DNA of 64,000 nucleotides from an uncultured Eubacteriales bacterium (GTDB taxonomy: Bacteria > Bacillota > Clostridia > Oscillospirales > CAG-272), in NCBI GenBank assembly GCA_900545935.1, contig URAP01000003.1:1-64000 (forward strand), read 5' to 3'. Position numbers and translations under genes: made by a program. Below, piece after piece: positions 55,158-64,000 of this stretch. The first letter of the stretch is position 1, and each line of letters begins with the position of its first letter. The notes under the pieces are model-generated. The model ran no database searches. It saw only the letters and a list, made by a program, of their open reading frames with translations, and was not told the origin of the DNA.

Positions 55158-55841
55158 TTACTTTCTCTTCTTAGTAGCTACGAAGCAAGCTGCTGCTGCG
55201 AGAGCAACTGCTGCAACTGCAACACCAGCGTCAGCGGTCTTAGGAGAATCCTTCTTGCCGCTGTTGCCTGCGGTTGTGGTAGCTGCTGCCGCTGTAGTAG
55301 CAGGAGCGGGAGCTGCGGTTGTAGTTGCAGGTGCGGGTGCGGGAGTAGTGGTAGCGGGCTTCTCAGCAACCTTGATTGCGCCGTTAACAGCGGTAAAGGT
55401 TACGTTTTGCTCTGCGAGGTTGGTAGCGCCGCCGCGCTCAGCGATAGTGAGCTCGATCGGGTAGTTGCCGTCTGCAGCAGTGTCAAGTACGGTAAAGGTA
55501 AGATTGAAGATAGCGCTGTTAGCAGTTACGTCAATCTTGTTGCCGTCATCGTCGGTTGCAGAAGTAACCCAAACGATCTTAGCGCTTCTCTCAAGAAGGC
55601 CGGGGAAGTCAGCACCGGTCTCAACCTTGTTGAGCTTGAGGTTATTGGTATCATAAGTGATAGTAACGGTAGCAGCTGCGATACCGGGGTTGTTAGAAAC
55701 AACTACCGGAACGACAACCTTCTCACCTCTGTAACCATCAACGGTTCCGACGGTCATAGTGGCTCCGTCAGCTGCGAATACGGTAGAGCAGAGAGCTACG
55801 AGCATAACTGCTACCATTGCAATAGAAAGAAACTTCTTCAT
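55158..55841 (-). CDS. Single-cohesin surface protein with C-terminal anchor (cohesin 1)
   Basis: This 227-residue protein starts at 55841 behind GGAGGAC. Signal peptide (about 1-23, ends VFA), then one cohesin-type domain (about 26-160: VGTVDGYRGEKVVVPVVVSN, with AATVTITYD and AIFNLTFTVLD). A Pro/Ala/Thr linker (about 160-195) leads to a C-terminal sorting-like tail with SPKTADAG, a hydrophobic helix and KKRK. The SPKTxD motif resembles sortase signals but has Ala instead of Gly. Cohesins bind dockerins; the only dockerin here is in the protein at 57128-58288. This could display that protein on the cell surface. Confidence 0.82.
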   Translation of the reverse strand: MKKFLSIAMVAVMLVALCSTVFAADGATMTVGTVDGYRGEKVVVPVVVSNNPGIAAATVTITYDTNNLKLNKVETGADFPGLLERSAKIVWVTSATDDDGNKIDVTANSAIFNLTFTVLDTAADGNYPIELTIAERGGATNLAEQNVTFTAVNGAIKVAEKPATTTPAPAPATTTAAPAPATTAAAATTTAGNSGKKDSPKTADAGVAVAAVALAAAACFVATKKRK

Positions 55842-56128
55842 TTTTGTCCTCCATAGTTTCCTGCAAAGCAGGAGATTTAAATCGGATGGCTTTGGTTTCG
55901 TGCACCGAAGCAGCAACATGCGCGAACTGCCCCTGCTCGGTATCCGGAAGAAAAACCCCCGGGGAAACCAGCTATTAGATATAATAATACAGCATATGCC
56001 GTACTATTCAAGATTTGGGGTCGGTAAACATACCGACTGAGTATATAATACCCTCTTTGTAACGGTTTGTCAAGCATCAAATAAATACAAATGACAAAAA
56101 CACTCGTTACGTGTGTTCGGCGATGAGA

Positions 56129-57019
56129 TCAGGAATCCGATTTCTCATCCTTGTTCGACGCGTCAGCGTCGGACTCGGCATTCTCTTCCGGAAGCGATTC
56201 CTGCTTGGGAGCGCTATCGGAAACGAAATCGGGATTTTCCTTAGGCTTCGATACGGCAGTATCTTCACCGGTCTTTCCCTTTTTCTTTGACCGAACAACA
56301 ATACATACCAGAACGACCGCAGCAAGCGCAACAGCGACCACCAATACAATGAGAGCCGTATTATCTGTCTTGCCGGCGGGCTTTGATACAGCATCGGAAT
56401 CCGAAGCTGTATCCGAATCTGTAACTGCGGCCTTATCGGTCGCGGGAGCGGACTTATCGGTAGCGGCGCTGCCGTCACCGTTCGTCTCGGAATCGGGAGA
56501 AGCGGTAGATGCGACCGTACCGGTTCCGTCGGATAGGATCTCTATCTTTCCGGACACGATCTCAAAATCCACATACTTTTCATCCCAGTTGCAGATATCG
56601 CCGTTCGAGTATGTAAGCGAGATCTTTGAGTCACCGGCTCTTGCACTGTCAAGGACAGTAAAAGAGAGTGTCAAAAAAGTCCCGTTATTCATGTTATTCT
56701 GCAAATCGCCGCCGGAATGGATCCATACGATCTTATTGACGCACTCAAGCATTCCGTCGAAATCATCGGAGAGCTTTGCGCCGTCAAGGCGGAGTGCGGC
56801 AGTATCGTATGTTGGAGTCAGTATCATTGCAAAAACTCCGGGATTATTTTCAATCGACAGCGTTACCGTAACGGTATCGCCCGGGTTGCCTGAGGCTGCT
56901 CCGACCGAAATGGTCGGAGCGTCTGCAGCCACCGCGGACATCGTCATGGCGGCTATGGCAAGCACTATTACAAGTACTGCCGAAATCGTTCTTTTAATCA
57001 TAACAGTATCATACCTCAT
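56129..57019 (-). CDS. Single-cohesin membrane protein with cytoplasmic tail (cohesin 2)
   Basis: This protein of about 296 residues has a signal peptide (to about residue 32), one cohesin-type domain (about 34-165: VGAASGNPGDTVTVTLSIEN, ILTPTYDTAALRL, TFLTLSFTVLD), an acidic Ser/Thr/Asp linker, one membrane helix (about 218-238), a basic stop-transfer patch and a charged, acidic C-terminal tail of about 45 residues. The tail is long for a simple anchor. The ATG at 57019 has AGGA 8 nt upstream; an internal Met six codons later has GAGG, so the start is uncertain by six residues. It flanks the dockerin protein gene, which suggests a partner relation. Confidence 0.8.
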   Translation of the reverse strand: MRYDTVMIKRTISAVLVIVLAIAAMTMSAVAADAPTISVGAASGNPGDTVTVTLSIENNPGVFAMILTPTYDTAALRLDGAKLSDDFDGMLECVNKIVWIHSGGDLQNNMNNGTFLTLSFTVLDSARAGDSKISLTYSNGDICNWDEKYVDFEIVSGKIEILSDGTGTVASTASPDSETNGDGSAATDKSAPATDKAAVTDSDTASDSDAVSKPAGKTDNTALIVLVVAVALAAVVLVCIVVRSKKKGKTGEDTAVSKPKENPDFVSDSAPKQESLPEENAESDADASNKDEKSDS

Positions 57020-57127
57020 ATCGGAATCCTATCAATTGTCGTAAATTCCGACGTAGAGAGGCTTACGATATAGTTTTATTTATGCATCTGCGCCGGCAGT
57101 CTCAGACACCGACTCGGTGTACGAGGT

Positions 57128-58288
57128 TTATGCCACATCACCTGCGGCGATGATCTTCATGAGACGGATAAGGTCTGCGGAATTGGTCTCGCCGTCGCCG
57201 TTGATATCGGTATTGATAGCCTCGATGCCCTCGCCGTCTGCTGCGATATACTTCATAAGACGAACAAGATCGGCTGTGTCAACAGAACCGTCGTTGTTTA
57301 CGTCACCGATGATAACCGGATCCTCGATCTTGACCTTCTCGGTAGAGAACTTAATTATGTTCTTCGGAGCGTTCCATTCACCGAAATCATTGAGGACGAT
57401 AAAGTCATTAGACTGGAAGCCTTCGACTTCCTTGCCGTTAGCAAGCTCGCCCTGATCAAGTCCATACTTGAAGTCCTCAGGTACATCGCAGAGCGAAAGG
57501 CTATACTTGAGCATACCTATAGGATTATTATTGTTATCGTCATAGTCACAGAAAATGGTATTAACGATAGAGGGATCGACCGGGAATGCCATCTCTACAT
57601 TATAACCCTCATCGGTAATATGAACAGCCCAAAGTCCGTCCTCCTCGTTAGCGTAGTGACCGTTGGCCTTTGCTGCGCCCTTCTCATCACGGCTCCATCT
57701 GTTCCAGCCTACCCAAACATCACCGTCAACATAGCCGCAATGTGCGCCTGCATCGACAATAGCCCTAAAGGTAGAGTTCATACCATCTCCGGGCCATGTG
57801 AAGTAAGGCATTACATCATCAATGAGCCAAAGTCCGGCATCCTCGATACCCTTAGCAAGTGCCATCTCATACTTTTCATCGGTAATCATTCCGATAGAGC
57901 TGTCCTTGACCTCGATAGCAACATACAGATAGTTGCCGGACCAAAGGAAGTAAGATGTAGCCTCTGCCGGCGTACCGTTGAAATAATCCTCTACGAGCTT
58001 TGCCGTTTCCTCAAAGGTGCTGCCCTCATATCTTCCGCTCGGCCAGAGCTTTCTTTCTTCCTGGGTATAAGTACGATTAAACTCGTGCTTGAGGCGGTAA
58101 GACTGATAATATCCAGCATCAATCTCACCGTCGATAACAGGCTTTTCATCGCCGCAGTTAAGCACGTAATCGGAGTAGGTCTTCTCCTCTTCGCCGGTAC
58201 CCTCTGCGCCATCTGCGAAAGAGCTGAATGCAACTGCCGATGAAGCCAGCATTGCAGCAGCCATAATCACACTGATTGTCTTTTTCAT
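57128..58288 (-). CDS. Secreted CBM9/DOMON-like protein with C-terminal type-I dockerin
   Basis: This 386-residue protein has a signal peptide (to about residue 25), a CBM9-like domain (about 45-310: PVIDGEIDAGYYQSYRL, then SYFLWSGNYLYVAIEVKD) and a C-terminal dockerin with two Ca-binding repeats (GDVNNDGSVDTADLVRLMK and DINGDGETNSADLIRLMK, about 330-385). In cellulosome-forming Clostridia, dockerins attach enzymes or binding proteins to cohesin scaffolds. No membrane anchor is present, so attachment via a cohesin protein is the natural model. A related paralog lies on each side, but neither has a dockerin. Start preceded by AAAGGAGC. Confidence 0.87.
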   Translation of the reverse strand: MKKTISVIMAAAMLASSAVAFSSFADGAEGTGEEEKTYSDYVLNCGDEKPVIDGEIDAGYYQSYRLKHEFNRTYTQEERKLWPSGRYEGSTFEETAKLVEDYFNGTPAEATSYFLWSGNYLYVAIEVKDSSIGMITDEKYEMALAKGIEDAGLWLIDDVMPYFTWPGDGMNSTFRAIVDAGAHCGYVDGDVWVGWNRWSRDEKGAAKANGHYANEEDGLWAVHITDEGYNVEMAFPVDPSIVNTIFCDYDDNNNNPIGMLKYSLSLCDVPEDFKYGLDQGELANGKEVEGFQSNDFIVLNDFGEWNAPKNIIKFSTEKVKIEDPVIIGDVNNDGSVDTADLVRLMKYIAADGEGIEAINTDINGDGETNSADLIRLMKIIAAGDVA

Positions 58289-58494
58289 TTTCTTTGCTCC
58301 TTTGTGTATTTTAAGCGCGGGCCCGGCATGCCGTATGCATACCTCAAGCCCCGGTCGAGCCGAATGCGTCGAGCCCGACCGTGCTTAATATCATATTATG
58401 TTATCTGAGTTCCGGGCATTCGCCCGTGCGAGAGAGAGATCTGCGGCTCGCGCAAGATTTGCTCACTCCGCATCGCATTTTATTAAGGCGAAAA

Positions 58495-59541
58495 TTATCT
58501 GTGCTTCTTGATAGCAATGAATGCGCCTGCAGCGAGAAGTGTAGCAGCGGCAACGATTATTCCCGTATCGCCGGTAGCTGCAGCACCGCCGGTAGTTGCA
58601 GCTCCGCCGGTAGTGGTGCTTGCGCCTGCAGGCTTGGTTCCGGTAGATTCATTTGTGCCTGCGCCATCCGGAGTTATAAACTTAGAGGTATCGGGAGTCT
58701 GCTCGGAGAGCTTGATCTTATACTTGCCTCCGCCGTAGGTTCCGACATCATTCATCATCATAAAATCATTCACGTTGAAGCCGTATTCCTCAATGCCCTC
58801 TGCAAGCTTGCCCTGATGGAGACCGTACTCAAAATTGAGCGGGATATCGCAGATAGAAAGACCGTAGTCAAACTTACCGCCGTCCTTGAGGAGCTTGGGA
58901 GCAACACTCGCGTTAAGCGGGAGCTTCATTTCTACGATATAGCCGTAGCTTGTATAGGAAACTGCATAGAGACCGTCCTCACGGTTAGGATCCTGGCTGT
59001 GCCAACGAGCCCAATCTACCCATCCTTCGTAGCCGTCGCCATCCCACTCTGCGCCGTATCTGCCGAGAGCCTCAACACGGATGGTGGAGGTCATGCCCTT
59101 ATAGGTAAGGTAGCAGGTGATCTGGTCGGTGAGCCAAAGGCCGTAGTCGCCGAGGTCGGCAACCGCCTCTGCGTACTTCGCATCGGAAACACCGGTAACA
59201 TCGTCATCGGTAACGCGAACCGCGACATAGACGCTTGTGTCATCCCAGAGGATGTAGGAGGTTGCTGCGGCATCCCAACCGTATGCGGTGTTATAGCCGA
59301 CAACGCCCTCCGCGGCATCGGTAAATGCAAACTTACCGCTGCCCCAGTAATTTTCGCTGCTTCTTACAGACGGAAACTCGTGATCTATCGAGATGGACTG
59401 AAGGTACGCCTCGTCGATCTTACCGTCGATCACAGGTGTCCACTTCAGAGCGGCTTCGCCGTTTGCTCCCGCACTTACCGGTACGATAAGCATGGAGAGA
59501 CAGAGAGCTGCCGCCATGGCAAACAGAACAAATTTCTTCAT
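58495..59541 (-). CDS. Secreted, membrane-anchored CBM9/DOMON-like protein (paralog 3)
   Basis: This 348-residue protein starts at 59541 behind AAAAGGAGAAG. Signal peptide (about 1-26), CBM9-like domain (about 32-290: PVIDGKIDEAYLQSISIDHE; SYILWDDTSVYVAVRVTDDD), a Gly/Thr/Ala linker and a C-terminal hydrophobic helix ending KKHR. It has the same length and organisation as the protein at 54014-55060, so the two are close paralogs flanking the cohesin genes. It has a promoter at 59628-59656. No catalytic motif is seen; glycan binding at the surface is inferred. Confidence 0.8.
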   Translation of the reverse strand: MKKFVLFAMAAALCLSMLIVPVSAGANGEAALKWTPVIDGKIDEAYLQSISIDHEFPSVRSSENYWGSGKFAFTDAAEGVVGYNTAYGWDAAATSYILWDDTSVYVAVRVTDDDVTGVSDAKYAEAVADLGDYGLWLTDQITCYLTYKGMTSTIRVEALGRYGAEWDGDGYEGWVDWARWHSQDPNREDGLYAVSYTSYGYIVEMKLPLNASVAPKLLKDGGKFDYGLSICDIPLNFEYGLHQGKLAEGIEEYGFNVNDFMMMNDVGTYGGGKYKIKLSEQTPDTSKFITPDGAGTNESTGTKPAGASTTTGGAATTGGAAATGDTGIIVAAATLLAAGAFIAIKKHR

Positions 59542-59952
59542 GGTGATCTTCTCCTTTTAGAAAAGTATTATGTACGAATGAGCCCGAGAGACATGCTCCG
59601 AATGACACAGTAAACAAGCCCATATATATTATGCAATTTTTTTGTGTTTTTTGCAATAGGTTACGCAAAATTTCTTCAAAAAATTTTTGTGTTTTTTGCC
59701 GTTTTGGACCAAGGTCTGAGCAAAAAACGAAAAATTACATTATGCCGACATTATATTAAACGGATAATTTGCACACAATCCGGTTACATCCGCAAAGCGC
59801 CCGAGGCATGCGGAAACGGCTCAGCCGCTGTCGGCTCTGCCGCTGCGCGTAGATACAGATTATGCCGTATACACATAGAGCGAGACAGCCGTGCGGCAAC
59901 CGTCGCCGCACGGCAGCCGACTCTCTTAACGATCCGGATAATGCAGCGCTGT
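59542..59952. other. Gene-free gap upstream of the CBM9/cohesin cluster
   Basis: No gene is seen. The gap contains the promoter at 59628-59656 and a direct repeat of tttttgtgttttttgc (about 59638-59654 and 59683-59699). Its right part contains GC-rich palindromes (gtgcggcaac...gccgcacggc near 59890-59915) that may end the beta-helix transcript. Confidence 0.5.
59628..59656 (-). promoter_or_regulatory. Promoter of the CBM9-like gene at 59541
   Basis: On the minus strand TTGCAA (59656-59651) and CATAAT (59633-59628) are 17 bp apart. The direct repeat tttttgtgttttttgc overlaps and follows the -35 region and could be an operator. Confidence 0.6.
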
Positions 59953-62130
59953 TCAGCCTGCCGCGCGTCTGCCGACATTCGCAGCATCACAGGGCTTGAA
60001 GCCCGGAAGCGCGGTATAAATATTGGCATCGTCCGAAACGGCGTAATTGCCGCCCTCGTAATCCGCAAAGCCGAAATCGGAGATAACACCGAATGCTACA
60101 TTATCTCTCGTCTCGACGTGGTTCGAAAATTCCTTTGTTGCACCGATACCCGCAGTCGAGGGATAGAGCGCATTCTGTCTTACCTTGGAGTCTCCGTATG
60201 CGTAAGGAACGAACAGATCGTATATATCGTATACGTTTGTCGTCTTTACGAGCATAGTCCACGGATAGCTGAACGCCCACTTTTCGGTGCCGAATGACGG
60301 GTTAAAGGCGGTATTGTAGAACCATACCCAAAGACCGTTCGGACTTGCAGGATTGTATACGGTGATATTTTCCCAGCCGTTTACGCTGTCGTTCGGGAAC
60401 TTATAATAGTTTCTGGAGTCTGCGGAGATAGACGCAGAACCGCCGGCATTCTTATTTGCGCTGATGATTATATTGTCATGGATATTGTTATCCTGACCGC
60501 TTGTCGCGATAGCCGCACCGTCTATATTGATAAACAGATTGGAATATACATGCTTGCCGGCGCCGGAGTCATCGCAGTAGTAGCCGAGCGGGTTAAGGAA
60601 GGACTCGATCCTCGAATCACGCGAATAGGAGGAATGAATATCCTTGATGATATTATTGCGGAATACCATGCCGTTGGAGATCCATGTTCCGTCGTAGACC
60701 GCGCCCGCGTCGCCCGCCTCGTAGCAGACATCGTGAATATAGTTATACTCGAACAGTGCGTCGCGGCAGAGATAGCTCAGCGCAAGGTGCGGACCGTTAT
60801 AGATCTCGTTGTGAGATACGGTAACACCGAAGCCGCCGTCATGTCCGGGCTTTACCTGACCGATGCCGATAGCCGCATTATACACGCGGTGAAGCTCTGC
60901 ATAGTCATGGATAAGGTTATTGTCAATGACCGTCTGAGAATGTATCATCTCTGCGGTATTGCTCATCTCACCGGAGATTCCGCCGCCGCCGATGTAGCTC
61001 AGCTCGTTGTTGTAAAAGACATTTCCGTCACCGACAAAGTCAAGACCGGACTCCGAGCAGTTGCGGATAATGCAATTCTTGAAAGTATTATGATTTCCGT
61101 TAAGTGAAATAAGCGAATCAACGCCGCATTCGATCGTAATACCGTCGAAGGTATAATAATCTACCTGTGCTGTCATAACATAGTTGCGGCAGACAGCAAA
61201 GCGGATCGGAACGCTCTTATAGTTCTCGGGAGCGTAGAGATAGAGTATACCCGTCTCGTTGTCGAGATAGTACTCGCCGACGGTATCTACCTCCTCAAGA
61301 ACATTATAAAAGAAATATCTTCCGCTCTTTGACGGATTCTCGCTGCCTGAAATGGTAACGGTATTTGTCGATGCATTATATCCGGTAACGTATGCGTAGG
61401 AATCGACCCAATCGGTACCGAACATGCCGTACATCATAGCGCCATCGACAGACTTCCAATTCTTAACGCGGTTGTCGATATCGACAAAGGTTCTTCCTGA
61501 AGGAGTGTCAAAGTATTTGTAGCTCGCATCGCGGACAACATAGTTCGGGAATCTGCCCGGCCACGCACGCTCGCCGTCGACAAAGAGTCTGGAGTCGATG
61601 CGGACCGATCCGCCGAGCGTCGTTCTGATAGCCGAGGTGTCAACACCGTCTGCGCCGAGATCGTAAGCTACAACATTTGCCTTTGCGTCATCGCTCTGCA
61701 GACGCCCCTTTATCTCGTCGCTCGGCGCGGTGAACTTATCCGGATCGAGTGTAACACCGCCGGTAATCGTCACGCTCTCGCCGTTATATGAGGCATATGT
61801 GATGGGGCAGTCCTCGCTTCCGCTGTCGGCTGAGGTAAACTCGAACGTCTGCGGCTGATAATACACACCCTCGCGCAGATATACGGTAATGCCTCCCTCG
61901 GGATCGCCGCCCTCACGCAGCCTTCTTACGGCGTTGCGCGCACCCTCGAGCGTACGGAGCGGCGCAGAGACGGTTCCCTCTGCAGAGTCGTCACCGCTCG
62001 GACTGACATAGAGCTCGACACCCTTGGCATCCGCAGCGGCAGACGGTATAGCCGCAGCGGTAAGCGCCATCGTAACTACCGCAAGAAAAGCAGCTGCGGT
62101 GCGCTTTAATTCAAACTTTCTTTTTCTCAT
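59953..62130 (-). CDS. Secreted right-handed parallel beta-helix protein (pectate-lyase-like fold)
   Basis: This 725-residue protein has a signal peptide (to about residue 34), then YVSPSGDDSAEGT, the usual opening of right-handed beta-helix enzymes and of DUF1565-type domains. Many Asn- and Gly-rich coils follow (for example SLNGNHNTFKNCIIRNC, HVYSNLFINIDGA), typical of parallel beta-helix proteins such as polysaccharide lyases and GH28/GH120-type hydrolases. I cannot assign a catalytic family. There is no dockerin or anchor, so it should be secreted freely. A tandem paralog lies immediately upstream at 62415-64000, closely related in the central coils. Confidence 0.82.
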   Translation of the reverse strand: MRKRKFELKRTAAAFLAVVTMALTAAAIPSAAADAKGVELYVSPSGDDSAEGTVSAPLRTLEGARNAVRRLREGGDPEGGITVYLREGVYYQPQTFEFTSADSGSEDCPITYASYNGESVTITGGVTLDPDKFTAPSDEIKGRLQSDDAKANVVAYDLGADGVDTSAIRTTLGGSVRIDSRLFVDGERAWPGRFPNYVVRDASYKYFDTPSGRTFVDIDNRVKNWKSVDGAMMYGMFGTDWVDSYAYVTGYNASTNTVTISGSENPSKSGRYFFYNVLEEVDTVGEYYLDNETGILYLYAPENYKSVPIRFAVCRNYVMTAQVDYYTFDGITIECGVDSLISLNGNHNTFKNCIIRNCSESGLDFVGDGNVFYNNELSYIGGGGISGEMSNTAEMIHSQTVIDNNLIHDYAELHRVYNAAIGIGQVKPGHDGGFGVTVSHNEIYNGPHLALSYLCRDALFEYNYIHDVCYEAGDAGAVYDGTWISNGMVFRNNIIKDIHSSYSRDSRIESFLNPLGYYCDDSGAGKHVYSNLFINIDGAAIATSGQDNNIHDNIIISANKNAGGSASISADSRNYYKFPNDSVNGWENITVYNPASPNGLWVWFYNTAFNPSFGTEKWAFSYPWTMLVKTTNVYDIYDLFVPYAYGDSKVRQNALYPSTAGIGATKEFSNHVETRDNVAFGVISDFGFADYEGGNYAVSDDANIYTALPGFKPCDAANVGRRAAG

Positions 62131-62414
62131 GACAAATTGCCTTTCAAGAATTTATTTTTCCGGTTTCCAAGCCGTTTTTTACATATCTGTCAAACCGTTT
62201 TTACGCGTCGCGAGATCGACGAAGAGAATGCCGCCCCGCCGTCATCATAGCGCCGACCGATTCGTGCAGATCGTACAGCCGATCGCATTCGGCATAATGC
62301 GCAAGGCGAAATTACACTCCCGGCAAGCCGCCGTGCATCCGCATAGGACAGCAGGTATGATCTGAAGCCTATGCGGATACGGCACTGCCCAAGGAAACAC
62401 ATGAAAACGCAGTA

Positions 62415-64000
62415 TCAGCTGTCGGCTGCGACCTCTCGTCTGCCGACATTTGCAAAATCGCACGGTTTAAAACCGGGATAGAGCTCAAAGATGGGAGCAT
62501 TATCCGCAACGGTATAATCGCCGCCGTTTGCATCCGCAAAACCGAATTCGGAATAATTATCAAAGAAATAATTGTCTCTGAAATATATCAGCGCGCGGGA
62601 TTCGGAGGTAGTAAAGATATTACGGGACGACGGATAGACCATGTTTTGTCTTACCTTGGAATCGCCGTAAGCATAGGAGACAAATCTATCCTTTCGGTCA
62701 TAAACATTCGTCGTCTTGAGCAGCATCGTCCACGGATAGCGGTAAGCCCACTGCTCGGTGCCGTATGCGGGATTCCATTCCGGATGCATGAGCCATGTCC
62801 AGAGTCCGTTCAGACTCGAAACATTGAAGATTGCACTCGTTGTCCAACCGGAGGTATCGTTTTTCGGAAGCTTGTAGTATGAACGCGAATCGGTATAAAT
62901 ACTCGTTTTTTTGTTGTCTTTATTTCCGGTATAGATCAGTATATTGTCATGGATATCATTATCCTGACCGCTCGTCGCTATTCCGGCGCCGTCGACATTG
63001 ACGATAATATTTGAATATACCGATTTTCCTCCGCCGGAATCATCGCAATAATATCCGAGAGGACACATAAATTTGTTGAACTTGTTATTGATATTCTTTA
63101 TGACATTGTTACGGAATACCATTCCGTTAGAAAGCCATGTTCCGTCATAGACCGCACCGGCATCACCCGCCTCATAGCAGACATTGTGAATATAATTATA
63201 CTCAAACAGCGCGTCGCGACAGAGATAGCTCAGAGCAAGATGCGGACCGTTATAGATCTCGTTATGGGTTACGGTCATTCCGTATCCGCCGTCATATCCG
63301 GGAGTGACCTCACCGATGCCGATACCGGCATTGTAGGTGCGGTAGATCTCCGCATAATCATGGATGAGATTATTGTCGATAAGCGTGCCGGAATGCGTCA
63401 TATAAACGGTATTCGGCATTCTTCCCGCTATAGCAGTTCCTCCGATATGGTAAAGCTCGTTATTGAATATCGTCGTTCCGGAGCCGACAAATCTAATGCC
63501 GGCATCGGTACAGTCACGGATAAGGCAGTTCTGTACGGTATTGCCGTTGCCATCGAGCAGCATGTTGTTGTCAACACCGCACTCAATGATAAGTCCGTCA
63601 AAGGTATAGTAATCGACCTTCGCATTGATAACACTGTCGCGGCAGACCGCAAAGCGGATATCTATATCGCGGTAGTTATCCGGGGCGTAGAAATACAGCA
63701 TGCCGGTATCTTCGTCTATATAATATTCACCGACTGAGTCAATCTCCTCGATAACATTATAATAGAAAAATCTACCGTTGCTTTTTGTCGCGGTCTCTGA
63801 AGCGAAGGTGATGCGGTTCGTCACCGGATCATATCCGGTGACTCTTCCGTTCGAGGTCTCATAGTCGATGCTGAAGTTGCCGTACATCCGTGCCCCGGCA
63901 ATAGAGTCCTTCGACCACTCGGCGACTCTGCCGGTAGGCTCAATAAAGCTATCGCCGGTAAAATCCTCGCCGAACTGGACATATGCATATGCCGCACGGT
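62415..64000 (-). CDS. Right-handed parallel beta-helix protein, 5' end outside the window
   Basis: The reading frame remains open to the right window edge, so at least 527 C-terminal residues are seen and the N-terminus is missing; an internal Met at 63887 is not the true start. The upstream residues (GRVAEWSKDSIAGARMYGNF) align with a segment near residue 220 of the paralog at 59953-62130, and the two proteins share nearly identical coils around the CRDALFEYNYIH segment. It ends with GFKPCDFANVGRR, as the paralog does. The likely role is the same: an extracellular protein acting on or binding a polysaccharide. Confidence 0.82.
   Translation of the reverse strand, partial: RAAYAYVQFGEDFTGDSFIEPTGRVAEWSKDSIAGARMYGNFSIDYETSNGRVTGYDPVTNRITFASETATKSNGRFFYYNVIEEIDSVGEYYIDEDTGMLYFYAPDNYRDIDIRFAVCRDSVINAKVDYYTFDGLIIECGVDNNMLLDGNGNTVQNCLIRDCTDAGIRFVGSGTTIFNNELYHIGGTAIAGRMPNTVYMTHSGTLIDNNLIHDYAEIYRTYNAGIGIGEVTPGYDGGYGMTVTHNEIYNGPHLALSYLCRDALFEYNYIHNVCYEAGDAGAVYDGTWLSNGMVFRNNVIKNINNKFNKFMCPLGYYCDDSGGGKSVYSNIIVNVDGAGIATSGQDNDIHDNILIYTGNKDNKKTSIYTDSRSYYKLPKNDTSGWTTSAIFNVSSLNGLWTWLMHPEWNPAYGTEQWAYRYPWTMLLKTTNVYDRKDRFVSYAYGDSKVRQNMVYPSSRNIFTTSESRALIYFRDNYFFDNYSEFGFADANGGDYTVADNAPIFELYPGFKPCDFANVGRREVAADS

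Overview
The window reads as a piece of chromosome from an endospore-forming, anaerobic member of the Clostridia, probably a gut Oscillospirales/Ruminococcaceae-type organism. This is inferred from the yabM-mazG-rqcP-yabP-yabQ-divIC sporulation and division block, a CIRCE-controlled groES-groEL operon, a tandem glycine riboswitch, hemZ, the cdaA-cdaR pair, consensus sigma-A promoters with 17-bp spacers, and secreted proteins with C-terminal membrane anchors. No species can be named from sequence alone.

Layout. 1-660: a repeat, a strong hairpin and the lysC promoter. 661-1980: aspartate kinase. 2227-4161 (minus): FlaA1/CapD-type sugar-nucleotide dehydratase. 4462-6372: promoter, tandem glycine riboswitch, terminator and an AGCS alanine/glycine:cation symporter. 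6503-8513: two XRE regulators. 8782-9071: divergent tRNA-Pro(CGG) and tRNA-Arg(TCT), each with its own consensus promoter and terminator. 9719-15026: a nucleoside ABC importer in nupN-O-P-Q order. 15027-15898: repeat-rich gene-free DNA. 15899-17955: groES-groEL. 18093-23043: an unusual AT-rich protein with two fused ABC exporters. 23138-31384: serine hydrolase, divIC, yabQ, yabP, rqcP, mazG, yabM flippase, MTA/SAH deaminase and a uridine-kinase-like protein. 31580-39658: hemZ, relA/spoT, recJ and a COG2509-type flavoprotein. 39659-40686: a 1-kb gene-free array of structured repeats. 40687-43113: cdaR and cdaA (c-di-AMP synthesis). 43287-44308: a divergent SLOG-domain gene and small XRE regulator, AT-rich. 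44553-64000: an extracellular polysaccharide region.

The last 20 kb work as a theme: two SGNH esterases, a DUF4838 protein, two paralogous sugar-binding lipoproteins without permeases, a GH95-like protein that appears to have lost its catalytic barrel, three secreted CBM9/DOMON-like proteins (one ending in a type-I dockerin), two membrane-anchored single-cohesin proteins, and two tandem right-handed beta-helix proteins (the second cut by the window edge). Cohesins, a dockerin and glycan-binding modules side by side suggest a small surface-anchored, cellulosome-like assembly.

The most distinctive non-coding signal is a family of structured intergenic repeats with paired arms, seen in tandem at 40007-40695, in reverse at the window's left edge, and as diverged pieces downstream of groEL. 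Between copies the stem sequences change but the pairing is kept.
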